34,536 bases of DNA from Streptomyces tricolor (GCF_002155905.1 NZ_MUMF01000223.1:1-34536); one strand, 5' to 3'; shown: positions 15,559 through 26,416, counted from the stretch's first letter. Translations and numbers: made by a program. The notes: generated from the letters alone by a model not told the origin.

Positions 15559-17610
15559 GTGCGCACCCACATCGACACCCTCGCCGCCGTCCGCAACCTC
15601 GGCATCCTCGCCCACGTCGACGCCGGCAAGACCACCGTCACCGAGCGGATCCTCTACGCGACGGGCATCACCCACAAACGGGGCGAGGTGCACGAGGGCA
15701 CCACCGTCACCGACTTCGACCCGCAGGAACGCGACCGGGGCATCACCATCTTCGCCGCCGCGGTCAGCTGCGCCTGGGACGGCCATCGCATCAACCTCAT
15801 CGACACGCCCGGCCACGTCGACTTCGCCGACGAGGTCGAACGGTCGCTGCGCGTCCTCGACGGAGCGGTGGCCGTGTTCGACGCCGTCGCCGGCGTCGAA
15901 CCGCAGAGCGAGTCCGTGTGGCGGCAGGCCGACCGGCACGGCGTCCCGAGGATCGTGTTCGTCAACAAGCTGGACCGCGCCGGCGCCGACCTGGACCGGG
16001 CCGTCGCCTCCATCCGGGACCGGCTGCACCCCGCGCCGCTGGTCGTCCAGCTGCCGATCGGCGCCGAGGACGGCTTCACCGGTGTCGTGGACCTGGTGCG
16101 GATGCGGTCCCTGGTGTGGAGCGACGGGCAGGGCACGGCCGTGGAGGCGGCGGTGCCCGAGGCGCTGCGGGAGGAGGCCGTACGGCGGCGGCGTGCGCTG
16201 GAGGAGGCGGTCGCCGAACGGCATCCGGCCGCCCTGGAGGAGTTCTGCGACCGTGAGACGCTCTGCGCCGCGACCCTGACCGCGGCCCTGCGCGACCTCA
16301 CCCGCAGCGGGGACGGCGTCGTCGTGCTGTGCGGCTCCGCCTACCGCAACCGCGGCATCGAACCGCTGCTGGACGCGATGGTGGCCTACCTGCCCTCCCC
16401 GCTGGACGTACCCGCCGTACGCGGTGTCCACGACGGCGCCGAGCAGCGGCGGGCCGCCGACCCCGACGCGCCGTTCGCGGGGCTCGTGTTCAAGGTGAAC
16501 GCCTCCGCCACCGGCCGGCTGGCCTGCGTGCGCGTCTACTCGGGCACCCTGCGCAAGGGGGACACCGTGTGGGACTCCGGCAGCGGACGCACCGAGCGGG
16601 TGGCGCGGATCCTGCGGCTCATGGCGGACCGGCACGTCCAGCTCGACCGGGCGGTCGCCGGCGACATCGTCGCGCTCGCCGGCGTGAAGACGGCCCGGGC
16701 CGGTGCCACGCTGTGCGACCCGGACGCCCCCCTGCTGCTGGAGGCGCCCGTGGCCGCCGAGCCCGTGGTCTCGGTGGCCGTCGAGGCGCGGCGCGGCACG
16801 GACACCGGGCGGCTCGCGGCGGCGCTGGCCCGGATCGCCGAGGAGGACCCCTCGCTGGTGGTGCGCACCGACGCCGAGACCGGGCAGACCGTGCTGTCCG
16901 GGATGGGCGAGCTGCACCTGGAGGTCGCGGTGGAGAAGATCCGCCGCGACGGCGGACCGGAGGTCACCGTGGGCCGCCCCCGGGTCGCCTACCGGGAGAC
17001 CGTCGTCGGCGGGGTCGGCGGGTTCGTGTTCCGGCACGTCAAACAGGACGGCGGCGCGGGGCAGTTCGCGCACGTCGTCCTCGACGTCGAGCCGCTCGGA
17101 CCCGAACCGGGCGGCACCGGCTTCGCGTTCCGCTCCGCCGTGGTCGGCGGGCGGGTGCCGCAGGAGTACGTGCGCGCCGTCGAGGCCGGCTGCCGGGACG
17201 CGCTCGCCGAGGGACCGCTCGGCGGGCATCCGGTGACCGGGCTGCGCGTGACCCTCACCGACGGCTCCACCCATGTGAAGGACTCCTCCGACACGGCCTT
17301 CCGCACCGCCGGCCGGCTCGGCCTGCGCGCGGCCCTGCGCGCGTGTACGACGGCGCTGCTCGAACCGGTCGCCGAGGTGACGGTGACCGTGCCGGAGGAC
17401 GCGGTCGGCGGGGTGCTCGGGGACCTGGCGGCCCGGCGCGGCCGGGTCGGCGGCTCCGAGACCCGCGGCGGCCGGACCGTACTGACCGCGACCGTGCCGC
17501 TGGCCGAACTGTTCGGCTACGCCACCCGGTTGCGCAGCCGCACCCAGGGCCGGGGCACCTTCACCACCCGGCCCGCCGGCTACGCGCCCGCGCCCGTACC
17601 GGTCCGGTGA
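15559..17610 (+). CDS. Elongation factor G-like translational GTPase (EF-G paralogue)
   Basis: A 683-residue five-domain translation GTPase, slightly shorter than housekeeping EF-G. The G-motifs are intact: AHVDAGKTT (18-26), RGITI (60-64), DTPGH (82-86), NKLD (136-139) and a GSA-type G5 ([11 protein letters not shown]). Domains II-V follow, with the EF-G-like GMGELHLEV near the middle and a C-terminal [22 protein letters not shown] block. The housekeeping fusA normally lies in the str operon with rpsL, rpsG and tuf. This isolated copy is therefore a second EF-G or a ribosome-protection-like factor. The GTG start is 10 nt after GAAAGG. It may act in ribosome recycling, stress translation or drug tolerance; I cannot distinguish these. 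Confidence 0.9.
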   Translation: MRTHIDTLAAVRNLGILAHVDAGKTTVTERILYATGITHKRGEVHEGTTVTDFDPQERDRGITIFAAAVSCAWDGHRINLIDTPGHVDFADEVERSLRVLDGAVAVFDAVAGVEPQSESVWRQADRHGVPRIVFVNKLDRAGADLDRAVASIRDRLHPAPLVVQLPIGAEDGFTGVVDLVRMRSLVWSDGQGTAVEAAVPEALREEAVRRRRALEEAVAERHPAALEEFCDRETLCAATLTAALRDLTRSGDGVVVLCGSAYRNRGIEPLLDAMVAYLPSPLDVPAVRGVHDGAEQRRAADPDAPFAGLVFKVNASATGRLACVRVYSGTLRKGDTVWDSGSGRTERVARILRLMADRHVQLDRAVAGDIVALAGVKTARAGATLCDPDAPLLLEAPVAAEPVVSVAVEARRGTDTGRLAAALARIAEEDPSLVVRTDAETGQTVLSGMGELHLEVAVEKIRRDGGPEVTVGRPRVAYRETVVGGVGGFVFRHVKQDGGAGQFAHVVLDVEPLGPEPGGTGFAFRSAVVGGRVPQEYVRAVEAGCRDALAEGPLGGHPVTGLRVTLTDGSTHVKDSSDTAFRTAGRLGLRAALRACTTALLEPVAEVTVTVPEDAVGGVLGDLAARRGRVGGSETRGGRTVLTATVPLAELFGYATRLRSRTQGRGTFTTRPAGYAPAPVPVR

Positions 17611-17667
17611 TCCGGTGAGGGTGCGCCCTCCGGCGCCGGCCCGCACCACCGAGCCCCCGTGGCCCGG

Positions 17668-17700
17668 GGTGCGGGCCGGTGCCCGGCCGGAGCGCGCACC
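17668..17700 (+). terminator. Compound hairpin after EF-G-like gene
   Basis: Outer arms GGTGCG/CGCACC (17668-17673, 17695-17700) enclose an inner hairpin GGCCGG/CCGGCC (17674-17679, 17683-17688). It separates the EF-G-like gene from the tetR promoter. There is no U-tract. Confidence 0.35.
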
Positions 17701-17701
17701 G

Positions 17702-17733
17702 TATTGCAACGCATGGTCCAAAACGGCTAGGGT
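17702..17733 (+). promoter_or_regulatory. tetR promoter with overlapping operator
   Basis: -35 TTGCAA (17704-17709), an 18-bp spacer and -10 TAGGGT (17728-17733). The ATG at 17740 would lie at the transcription start, suggesting a leaderless mRNA. A 22-bp site at 17702-17723 has arms TATTG and CAAAA and shares the TCCAAAA end with the stronger sites before the exporter gene, so the regulator probably represses itself. Confidence 0.5.
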
Positions 17734-17739
17734 CGGATC

Positions 17740-18336
17740 ATGGCCCGACCGAGGACGTTCGACGAGGAACGGGCCCTGGACGCGGCGATGCGCACCTTCT
17801 GGGAGAAGGGCTACGAGGCCACCTCGACCCAGGATCTGTGCGCCGCCACCGGACTGGGGCGCAGCAGCATCTACAACACCTTCAAGAGCAAGCACGACCT
17901 GTTCCGGCGCGCCCTGCACCGCTACATGACCACGATGAACGCGCGTCAGCTGGCCGTGCTGGAGGATCCGGGGCTCAGCGGCGGCGACCGTATCCGCGCG
18001 CTGTTCGCCCTGGTGCTCGACGGTGACGCGCAGAACCGGCCGGGCGGCCGGAGCCTGGGCTGCCTCACGGTGAACACCACCGTGGAGCTGGCCGGGCGCG
18101 ACGCCGCCGCGGCCGGGATGCTGGAGCGTGACACGGCCGGCCGGCTGGCCGCCCTGCGGGCGGCCGTCGAGGCCGGCCGGCGCGACGGCAGCATCACCTC
18201 GACCCGGGACGCGGGCGACCTGGCCCGGTTCCTCAACGCCACGGTCGCGGGCCTGCGCGTCTCCGCGCAGGGCGGCGCGGACCGGGCCGCCCTGGAGGCG
18301 ATCGTGACGGTCGCCCTGGACGCGCTGACCGGCTGA
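17740..18336 (+). CDS. TetR family transcriptional regulator
   Basis: A 198-residue protein with a canonical N-terminal TetR HTH (DAAMRTFWEKGYEATSTQDLCAATGLGRSSIYNTFKSK, about residues 14-50) and a helical ligand-binding domain. The upstream region lacks a good ribosome-binding site, and the -10 ends 6 nt before the ATG, which fits leaderless expression. It precedes and probably represses the MFS exporter gene, because similar palindromes lie at both promoters. TetR-exporter pairs usually sense the compound exported; the ligand is unknown. Confidence 0.92.
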   Translation: MARPRTFDEERALDAAMRTFWEKGYEATSTQDLCAATGLGRSSIYNTFKSKHDLFRRALHRYMTTMNARQLAVLEDPGLSGGDRIRALFALVLDGDAQNRPGGRSLGCLTVNTTVELAGRDAAAAGMLERDTAGRLAALRAAVEAGRRDGSITSTRDAGDLARFLNATVAGLRVSAQGGADRAALEAIVTVALDALTG

Positions 18337-18339
18337 CCC

Positions 18340-18360
18340 GGCCCGGAGTCGCCCCGGGCC
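18340..18360 (+). terminator. Short hairpin after tetR
   Basis: GGCCCGG (18340-18346) pairs with CCGGGCC (18354-18360) around a 7-nt loop, 3 bp after the tetR stop. It would separate tetR from the exporter's own operator/promoter region. Confidence 0.4.
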
Positions 18361-18383
18361 CCGGGCCGCTTGTCGTCCCCTCT

Positions 18384-18443
18384 TTTTGAACCGACCGATG
18401 CAGAACCTCCCACGCCCAAGTTTTGAACTGATCAATCCAAAAC
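18384..18443 (+). promoter_or_regulatory. Two TetR operator sites before the exporter
   Basis: Two related 22-bp sites lie at 18384-18405 and 18421-18442. Both begin TTTTGAAC, and 17 of 22 positions are identical. The second is the better palindrome, centred on TGATCA with outer arms GTTTTG and CAAAAC (18420-18443). Their start points are 37 bp apart. They sit in an unusually AT-rich patch before the exporter and resemble the site over the tetR promoter. Confidence 0.6.
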
Positions 18444-18459
18444 ACTGAAGGAGTCCTCC

Positions 18460-19701
18460 GTGCCCCGTGCCGTCTACGTCCTGGCGCTCGGCATCTTCGC
18501 CATGGTGACCAGCGAGTTCGCGGTCGCCGGACTGATGCCGCAAATGGCCGCCGGACTGCACGCCACCGTCCCGCAGATCGGCTACCTCATCACCGCGTTC
18601 GCCGCCGCCATGGCCGCCGGCGGGCCACTGCTCACCGTGGCCGTGATGAAACTCCCGCCCCGCACCGCCCTGCTCGTGCTCTTCGCCGTGTTCCTGGCCG
18701 GCAACGTGCTCGCCGCCACCGCGACCGGCTACGGCACCATGCTGGTCGCCCGCATCGTCACCGGCGTCGCCTCGCAGGCGTTCTTCGGCGTCGCCCTCTC
18801 GCTGTGCGCCCGGCTCACCCGGCCCGAGATCCGCGGGCGGGCCGTCGCCGTGGCCATGAACGGTCTCATGCTCGGCACCCTGCTCGGCCTGCCGCTGTCC
18901 ACCCTGATCGGTGAACGGCTCGGCTGGCGGGCCGCGTTCTGGGCCGTCTCGGTGCTCGCCGTGGCCGCCGCCGCGGCCACCCTGGCCGGCGTGCCGCGGC
19001 TGGACCCCGCGCCGAGCGGCGGCCTGCGCGCCGAGGCCGGTGTCTTCGCGCGGCCCCGGCTGTGGCGGGCGCTGGCCACCAGCACCCTCGTCATCGGCGC
19101 CACCTTCTCCGCCTTCAGCTACTTCAACCCCATCCTCACCGGTCTCACCGGCTTCTCCGCCGGCGCCGTCCCGCTGCTGCTGATCGCCTACGGCGCCGCG
19201 ACCGTCGTCGGCAACACGGTCGTGGGCCGGCTCGCCGACCGGTACACCCTGCCGGTGCTCGCCGTGGGCCTGCTGCTCAACGCGCTCTTCCTGGCCGGAT
19301 TCGCGGTCCTCGCGGGCGCGCCCGTCCCCGCGGTGGCCTGCATGCTCGGTGTCGGCCTGGTCGGGGTCACCATGAACCCGGCGATGGTCACCCGGGTGCA
19401 GCGGGCGGGCAACGCCGGCCCGCTCGTCAACACCGTCCACTCCTCCTTCATCACGCTCGGCGTCATCATCGGCTCCTCCGTCGGCGCGGTCGTCATCGAC
19501 ACCTGGGGGCTGCGCGCCCCGCTCTGGCTCGGTGCCGCCCTGGCCGCCACCGGCCTCCTCACGGTCCTGCCGGAACTGCGCGGCGGCGGTGCGGCGGAGG
19601 GTGCGGCGCAAGGCGTGACGCAGGGCGCGGCGCAGGACGCGGCACAGGAAGCGGCGCAGGACGTGCGCAATCCCTTGACGAGCGCCCTCCCTACGGATTA
19701 A
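18460..19701 (+). CDS. MFS drug/sugar efflux transporter (AraJ/DHA1-like)
   Basis: A 413-residue, 12-helix major facilitator of the drug:H+ antiporter-1 / AraJ-like group. The first helix carries the group's MVTSEFAVAGLMPQMA signature, and the loop 2-3 and helix 5 regions fit the family. The GTG start has a strong AAGGAG site. The C-terminal cytoplasmic tail ends in an unusual four-residue repeat (GAAQ/DAAQ/EAAQ), encoded by a 12-bp tandem array. Control by the adjacent TetR is likely from the paired operators. The substrate is unknown. The downstream sugar operon appears to have its own promoter inside the 3' end of this gene. Confidence 0.9.
   Translation: MPRAVYVLALGIFAMVTSEFAVAGLMPQMAAGLHATVPQIGYLITAFAAAMAAGGPLLTVAVMKLPPRTALLVLFAVFLAGNVLAATATGYGTMLVARIVTGVASQAFFGVALSLCARLTRPEIRGRAVAVAMNGLMLGTLLGLPLSTLIGERLGWRAAFWAVSVLAVAAAAATLAGVPRLDPAPSGGLRAEAGVFARPRLWRALATSTLVIGATFSAFSYFNPILTGLTGFSAGAVPLLLIAYGAATVVGNTVVGRLADRYTLPVLAVGLLLNALFLAGFAVLAGAPVPAVACMLGVGLVGVTMNPAMVTRVQRAGNAGPLVNTVHSSFITLGVIIGSSVGAVVIDTWGLRAPLWLGAALAATGLLTVLPELRGGGAAEGAAQGVTQGAAQDAAQEAAQDVRNPLTSALPTD
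19588..19659 (+). repeat. 12-bp tandem repeat in exporter C-terminus
   Basis: Six in-frame 12-bp units, close to GGCGCGGCGCAG, encode GAAE-GAAQ-GVTQ-GAAQ-DAAQ-EAAQ. The units differ at a few positions. The multiple-of-three length means copy number can vary without breaking the reading frame. Confidence 0.75.
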
Positions 19702-19703
19702 CT
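19675..19703 (+). promoter_or_regulatory. Candidate promoter of sugar ABC/glucosidase operon
   Basis: -35 TTGACG (19675-19680), a 17-bp spacer and -10-like TTAACT (19698-19703). It overlaps the exporter's stop codon. An inverted repeat ACTCA/TGAGT flanks the AT-rich stretch just downstream (19701-19726). The -10 is imperfect. Confidence 0.4.
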
Positions 19704-19753
19704 CACGTCGTAAATTAAGTCCTGAGTGCAATCCCCGAAGGGACCCGGGAGCC

Positions 19754-21070
19754 ATGCGCAGCATCCGAGCCGCGGCCGTAGGCGCCGTCACCCTGTCTCT
19801 CGCCCTAGCGGCCACGGCCTGCGGAGGAGGATCGTCCACCGGCGGCGGGTCCGACGACTCACCGAGGACGCTGACGTACTGGGCCTCCAACCAGGGCGCC
19901 AGCGTGGCCATGGACAAGAAGGTGCTCCAGCCCGAGCTGGACAAGTTCGAGAAGCAGACCGGCATCAAGGTCGAGCTGGAGGTCGTGCCCTGGTCGGATC
20001 TGCTCAACCGGATCCTGACCGCGACCACCTCCGGCCAGGGCCCGGACGTGCTGAACATCGGCAACACCTGGAGCGCCTCCCTCCAGGCGACCGGTGCGCT
20101 GCTGCCGTGGGACGAGCAGAACTTCGCGAAGATCGGCGGCCGGGACCGGTTCGCCGAGACGGCGCTCGGCTCGACCGGTGTCCCGGGCAAGGACCCGGCC
20201 GCGGTCCCGCTGTACTCGATGGCGTACGCGCTCTACTACAATAAGAAGATCTTCGCCGACGCCGGCATCAGCAAGCCCCCGGCCACCTGGGACGAGCTGA
20301 TCGCCGACGGCAAGAAGATCAAGGCCGCGGGCGCGTCCGTGCTCGGCGCGGAGGGTGCGAACCTGTCGGAGAACATCCACCACGTCTTCGTCTTCGCCAA
20401 GCAGCACGGCGCCGACTTCTTCACCGCCGACGGCAAGCCCGACTTCACCAGCCCCAAGGTGGTCGAGGCGGTGAAGAGCTACGTCGACCTGATGGCCGAG
20501 CACGAGGTCATCCCGGCCGGCGACGCCGAGTACGCGCAGAACCAGTCCGTCAGCGACTTCGCCAAGGGCAAGCAGGCCATGCTGCTGTGGCAGTCCGCCG
20601 CCGCGAACCTGAAGTCCCAGGGCATGAGCGAGGACGCCTACGGCATCGCGCCCGTACCGGTGATCTCCGGGAAGCCTGGCAGCGGCACCCAGGTCAACTC
20701 GGCGGTCATGGGCATCAACATCGCCGTCTTCAAGAACACCGACAACCTCGACGGCGCCACAAAGTTCGTGAAGTTCATGACCTCCGACGCCGAGCAGAAG
20801 ATCCTCAACACGGCCTACAGCTCCATCCCGCCGGTCACCTCCGCCCAGGACGACCCGGCGTTCGGCACCCCGGCCACCGCGGTGCTGAAGAACACCCTCG
20901 CCACGAGCGCCGCCGCGCTGCCCCAGGTGCCGTCCGAGTCGCAGTTCGAGACGACGGTCGGTACGGCCGTCAAGGAGCTGTTCGCCGACGCCGCCGCCGG
21001 CCGCGCCGTGACCACCGACTCGGTCAGGGCGAAGCTGGAGAAGGCCCAGCAGCAGATGCCGGCGGCCTGA
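19754..21070 (+). CDS. Sugar ABC transporter substrate-binding lipoprotein
   Basis: A 438-residue family 1 extracellular solute-binding protein. A 22-residue signal peptide ends in a lipobox-like ATAC with Cys23, followed by a Gly/Ser linker. RTLTYWASNQG, NRILTATTSGQGPDVLNIGNTW and PLYSMAYALYYNKKIFADAGI are typical of oligosaccharide-binding proteins. It would capture the sugar outside the membrane and deliver it to the two permeases that follow. Five bases separate it from the first permease gene. With GH1 and GH16 enzymes in the cluster, beta-glucan oligosaccharides (laminari- or cello-type) are the likely ligand. Confidence 0.92.
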   Translation: MRSIRAAAVGAVTLSLALAATACGGGSSTGGGSDDSPRTLTYWASNQGASVAMDKKVLQPELDKFEKQTGIKVELEVVPWSDLLNRILTATTSGQGPDVLNIGNTWSASLQATGALLPWDEQNFAKIGGRDRFAETALGSTGVPGKDPAAVPLYSMAYALYYNKKIFADAGISKPPATWDELIADGKKIKAAGASVLGAEGANLSENIHHVFVFAKQHGADFFTADGKPDFTSPKVVEAVKSYVDLMAEHEVIPAGDAEYAQNQSVSDFAKGKQAMLLWQSAAANLKSQGMSEDAYGIAPVPVISGKPGSGTQVNSAVMGINIAVFKNTDNLDGATKFVKFMTSDAEQKILNTAYSSIPPVTSAQDDPAFGTPATAVLKNTLATSAAALPQVPSESQFETTVGTAVKELFADAAAGRAVTTDSVRAKLEKAQQQMPAA

Positions 21071-21075
21071 CCACG

Positions 21076-22062
21076 ATGACGACCACCGCACTGAAGGAAC
21101 CGGTGCGCGAGACGTCCCCCGGTGCGGCGCGCGGGCCACGCCGCCGCACCGGGCGGATCCGCCGCCTCTCCCTGCCGTACCTGCTGCTCCTGCCCGCCCT
21201 GCTCCTCGAACTCCTCGTCCACCTGGTGCCGATGGCCATCGGCGTGGTGATGAGCTTCAAGGAACTCACCCAGTTCTACATCCGCGACTGGGGCACCGCC
21301 CCCTGGAGCGGCCTCGACAACTACCGGGTGTCGGTGGACTTCGACGCCCCCGTCGGCAAGGCGCTGCTGCAGTCCTTCGGCGTCACCGTCGGCTTCACCC
21401 TGCTGTCGGTCGGCCTGTGCTGGCTGATCGGCACGGCCGCCGCGGTCTGCATGCAGGACGCCTTCCGCGGGCGCGGGCTGCTGCGCGCCCTGTTCCTGGT
21501 GCCGTACGCGCTGCCCGTCTACGCGGCCGTCATCACCTGGGTGTTCATGTTCCAGCACGACAACGGCCTGGTGAACCACGTCCTGCACGACCAGCTGCAC
21601 CTGACCGACAAGCCGTCCTTCTGGCTCATCGGCGACAACAGCTTCTACGCCCTGCTGACCGTGTCCGTGTGGAAGGGCTGGCCGTTCGCCTTCCTCATCG
21701 TGACGGCCGGACTCCAGAACATCCCGCGCGAGCTGTACGAGGCCGCCGCGCTGGACGGCGCCGGGATGTGGCAGCAGATCCGCCGCATCACCCTGCCCTC
21801 GCTGCGCCCGGTCAACCAGGTGCTGGTCCTGGTGCTGTTCCTGTGGACGTTCAACGACTTCAACACGCCGTACGTGCTGTTCGGCAAGGCCGCTCCCGAG
21901 GCCGCCGACCTCATCTCGGTGCACATCTACCAGTCCTCCTTCGTCACCTGGAACTTCGGCACCGGCTCGGCCATGTCCGTCCTGCTGCTGCTCTTCCTGC
22001 TGGTCGTGACGGGCGGATACCTGCTGCTGACCTCACGCGGACGGAGGGCCGCCGATGCGTAA
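21076..22062 (+). CDS. Sugar ABC transporter permease (MalF-like)
   Basis: A 328-residue inner-membrane permease with about six membrane helices. The EAA loop that contacts the ATPase is present (ELYEAAALDGAGMWQQIRRITLP). The chosen ATG gives MTTTALKEP, 5 nt after the binding-protein stop; the upstream extension of this frame overlaps the preceding gene and is not coding. It pairs with the following permease, whose start overlaps its last 8 bp. Confidence 0.93.
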   Translation: MTTTALKEPVRETSPGAARGPRRRTGRIRRLSLPYLLLLPALLLELLVHLVPMAIGVVMSFKELTQFYIRDWGTAPWSGLDNYRVSVDFDAPVGKALLQSFGVTVGFTLLSVGLCWLIGTAAAVCMQDAFRGRGLLRALFLVPYALPVYAAVITWVFMFQHDNGLVNHVLHDQLHLTDKPSFWLIGDNSFYALLTVSVWKGWPFAFLIVTAGLQNIPRELYEAAALDGAGMWQQIRRITLPSLRPVNQVLVLVLFLWTFNDFNTPYVLFGKAAPEAADLISVHIYQSSFVTWNFGTGSAMSVLLLLFLLVVTGGYLLLTSRGRRAADA

Positions 22063-22909
22063 CTCACCGATGGCGCCGCCGCGTTCCTTCCTGTGGACGC
22101 GCCGGGTGTTCCTCACCCTGCTCGCCGGCTTCGTGCTGACCCCCGTGTACGTGATGGTCTCCAGCTCGCTGAAGCCGCTCGCCGACGTCACCGGCCGGTT
22201 CCGCTGGCTGCCCAGCGAGCTGACCGTCCGGCCGTACATCGACATCTGGTCGACCGTGCCGCTCGCGAAGTACTTCGTGAACTCGCTGATCGTGGCCGGC
22301 GCGGCGACCGTGTGCTCGGTGGTCATCGCGGTGTTCGCCGCCTACGCCGTCAGCCGCTACGACTTCCCCGGCAAGCGCGTCTTCACGGTCACCGTGCTGT
22401 CGACGCAGATGCTCCCCGGCATCCTCTTCCTGCTCCCGCTCTTCCTGAGTTACGTCAACATCGGCAATCTCACCGGCATCGCCCTGTTCGGCTCCCGCGG
22501 CGGGCTGATCCTGACCTACCTCACCTTCTCCCTGCCGTTCTCCATCTGGATGCTGATCGGCTACTTCGACTCGGTGCCGCGCGACCTGGACGAGGCGGCG
22601 CTGGTGGACGGGTGCGGCCCGCTCGGCGCGCTGTTCCGCATCGTCGTACCGGCCGCGGTCCCCGGCATCGTCGCGGTCGCCGTCTACGCCTTCATGACCG
22701 CCTGGGGAGAGGTCCTCTTCGCGTCGGTGATGACCAACGACACCACCCGCACCCTCGCCGTCGGCCTCCAGGGCTACTCCACCCTCTACGACGTCTACTG
22801 GAACCAGATCATGGCCGCCTCGCTGGTCGTCAGCGTGCCCGTGGTGGCCGGCTTCCTGCTGATGCAGCGCTATCTCGTCGCGGGCCTGACGGCGGGCGCC
22901 GTCAAGTGA
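22055..22909 (+). CDS. Sugar ABC transporter permease (MalG-like)
   Basis: A 284-residue permease with about six helices and the EAA motif ([21 protein letters not shown]). Its start overlaps the end of the MalF-like gene by 8 bp, indicating translational coupling. It would form the membrane channel with that partner. No ATP-binding subunit is encoded nearby. Streptomyces commonly energises such CUT1 importers with the shared ATPase MsiK encoded elsewhere. Confidence 0.93.
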   Translation: MRNSPMAPPRSFLWTRRVFLTLLAGFVLTPVYVMVSSSLKPLADVTGRFRWLPSELTVRPYIDIWSTVPLAKYFVNSLIVAGAATVCSVVIAVFAAYAVSRYDFPGKRVFTVTVLSTQMLPGILFLLPLFLSYVNIGNLTGIALFGSRGGLILTYLTFSLPFSIWMLIGYFDSVPRDLDEAALVDGCGPLGALFRIVVPAAVPGIVAVAVYAFMTAWGEVLFASVMTNDTTRTLAVGLQGYSTLYDVYWNQIMAASLVVSVPVVAGFLLMQRYLVAGLTAGAVK

Positions 22910-22938
22910 CCCACACCCCTGATCCCGAAGGGACTTCC

Positions 22939-24303
<1,365 letters not shown>

Positions 24304-24316
24304 GCCCGGCCCGGAC

Positions 24317-24356
24317 GGCCGGTGGGCACGGACGGGGAGTCCCGTGCCCACCGGCC
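24317..24356 (+). terminator. 15-bp perfect hairpin after GH1 gene
   Basis: GGCCGGTGGGCACGG (24317-24331) and CCGTGCCCACCGGCC (24342-24356) form a 15-bp perfect stem with a 10-nt loop, 13 bp after the glucosidase stop. There is no U-tract. It either ends the operon or attenuates read-through into the GH16 gene. Confidence 0.8.
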
Positions 24357-24428
24357 ACCACACCCCCATGAGTGTCATGCACGCGACATAAATCACCCGC
24401 GCACCTCCACCCCACAGAGGAGAGCCGC

Positions 24429-26318
24429 ATGCCGTCCCGTGTCCCGCGCGTCCCCCGCACCCTGCTCGCCGCCCTGGCCACCACGGCCCTGCTGTCCACC
24501 GGCCCGGTCCTCGCCGCCCCCGCACCCGCCGCCGCGGCCCCCGCCGCCATCGGCTGGGACACCGACCGGGCAGCCGCCGCCCACGCGGTGAACCCGGCCG
24601 CCGTCACCGCCTCCGGCAGCGAGCACGCGGGCACCGCCCCCGGCCTCGCCTTCGACGGCAACGGCGCCACCCGCTGGTCCAGCGACTTCACCGACGGCGC
24701 CTGGATCCGCATCGACCTCGGCTCGGTGATCCGGGTCGACCGCGTCGTCCTCGACTGGGAGGCCGCCTACGGCAAGCGCTACGTGCTGGAGGCGTCCAGG
24801 AGCGGCACCGACTGGACGCCGTTCTACACCGAGACCGCCGGCACCGGCGGCTCCGTCACCGCGCACACCCACCCCCAGGAGGTCACCGGACGCTACGTCC
24901 GCCTGCGCGGCCTCGAACGCGCCACGCCCTACGGCTACTCGCTGTGGAGCTTCAAGGTCTACGGCGGCGAACCGGCGCCCGCCTCGACGGTCCGCAGCAA
25001 CCTCGCGCTGCACCACCCGGCGTACTCCGACTACTACCAGCACGCCGGGAACTCACCGGCGTTCGTCACGGACGGCGGCTGGCCCGGCAACCTCAAGGAC
25101 GACGCGACCCGCTGGTCCAGCGACTGGAACGCGAACCGCTGGGTCTCGGTCGACCTGGGCGCCCCGTCGTCGATCTCCTCCGTCGACCTCTACTGGGAGG
25201 CGGCCTACGCCGTCGACTACCAGCTCCAGGTCTCCGACGACCACCGCACCTGGCGCACGGTGTACCAGCCCTCGGCCGCCGACGTGGCCGCCCGCCGCGC
25301 GAACGTGACGTCCCCCTCCGAGGCGGTGGGCCTGCACGACACCATCACCCTGCCCGCCCCGGTCACCGGCCGCTACGTCCGCATGCTCGGCACGGAACGC
25401 CGCTCCTTCCACAACCCGGCCCCCGCCACCGCCCAGTTCGGTTACTCCCTCTACGAGTTCCAGGTCTGGGGCACCGGCGGCAGCGCCTTTGCCGCCTACC
25501 CGGCTCTGCCCGCCGAGCAGTCCGGCACCTACCGCACCACCTTCTTCGACGACTTCACCGGCACCTCGCTGGACCGCTCCCGGTGGCGGGTGGTGCGCAC
25601 CGGCACCGAGATGGGCCCGGTCAACGGCGAGTCCCAGGCGTACGTGGACTCCCCGGACGCCGTCCGCACGGAGAACGGCCGGCTGGTCCTCCGGGCGCGG
25701 TACTGCAAGGGCTGCACCCGGGCGGGCGGCGGCACCTACGACTTCACCTCCGGCCGCGTCGACACCCACACCCGCCTCGACTTCACCTACGGCAGGGTCA
25801 GCGCCCGGATGAAGCTGCCGGTCGGCGACGGGTTCTGGCCGGCCTTCTGGCTGCTGGGCAGCGACGTCGACGACCCCGCCGTCTCCTGGCCGGCCTCCGG
25901 CGAGACCGACATCATGGAGAACATCGGCTACGGCGACTGGACCAGCTCCGCCCTGCACGGCCCCGGCTACTCGGCCGACGGCAACGTCGGCGCCCGCCAG
26001 ACCTATCCGGGCGGCGGCACGGCCGACCAGTGGCACACCTACGCCGTCGAATGGACCCCGACGGCGATGCGCTTCTTCGTGGACGACCGCCCGGTCCAGG
26101 AGACGACCCGCAACAAGCTGGAGTCCACCCGGGGCCAGTGGGTCTTCGACCACAACCAGTACGTCATCCTCAACCTCGCCCTGGGCGGCGCCTACCCGGC
26201 CGGCTGGAACAAGGTCACCACGCCCTACTGGGGCCTGCCGCAGTCCAGCGTCGACAAGATCGCGGCCGGGGGAGTGCAGGCCGAGATCGACTGGGTCCGG
26301 GTCGAGCAGAAGAGCTGA
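24429..26318 (+). CDS. Secreted GH16 endo-beta-glucanase with two discoidin-like domains
   Basis: A 629-residue secreted enzyme. A signal peptide (about 1-37) precedes two F5/8 type C (CBM32-like) modules at about 45-180 and 190-348, each with ATRWSSD, DLG and WEAAY landmarks. A GH16 domain follows at about 365-629. Its active-site motif is GETDIMENIG (Glu492, Asp494, Glu497), and HTYAVEWTPTAMRFFVDD is typical. GH16 enzymes of this type cut beta-1,3 or beta-1,3-1,4-glucans such as laminarin. The ATG has GAGGAG upstream. It would produce oligosaccharides for the upstream ABC importer and GH1 enzyme. The exact glucan is unproven. Confidence 0.92.
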   Translation: MPSRVPRVPRTLLAALATTALLSTGPVLAAPAPAAAAPAAIGWDTDRAAAAHAVNPAAVTASGSEHAGTAPGLAFDGNGATRWSSDFTDGAWIRIDLGSVIRVDRVVLDWEAAYGKRYVLEASRSGTDWTPFYTETAGTGGSVTAHTHPQEVTGRYVRLRGLERATPYGYSLWSFKVYGGEPAPASTVRSNLALHHPAYSDYYQHAGNSPAFVTDGGWPGNLKDDATRWSSDWNANRWVSVDLGAPSSISSVDLYWEAAYAVDYQLQVSDDHRTWRTVYQPSAADVAARRANVTSPSEAVGLHDTITLPAPVTGRYVRMLGTERRSFHNPAPATAQFGYSLYEFQVWGTGGSAFAAYPALPAEQSGTYRTTFFDDFTGTSLDRSRWRVVRTGTEMGPVNGESQAYVDSPDAVRTENGRLVLRARYCKGCTRAGGGTYDFTSGRVDTHTRLDFTYGRVSARMKLPVGDGFWPAFWLLGSDVDDPAVSWPASGETDIMENIGYGDWTSSALHGPGYSADGNVGARQTYPGGGTADQWHTYAVEWTPTAMRFFVDDRPVQETTRNKLESTRGQWVFDHNQYVILNLALGGAYPAGWNKVTTPYWGLPQSSVDKIAAGGVQAEIDWVRVEQKS

Positions 26319-26416
26319 CCGGCCCCCCGCACCCCGCGGCAGTGAGGGGGTCCGGCGCGGGCTCCGGCGCGGGCCGGGCGGTACCGTGGCCCGGAGCAAC
26401 GGGGAGGTCAGCCGCA

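Noticed and set aside
15535..20190. 1551-codon minus-strand open frame across EF-G, tetR and MFS genes
   Set aside because: It spans several well-supported plus-strand genes and intergenic operators; it is a GC-bias artefact.
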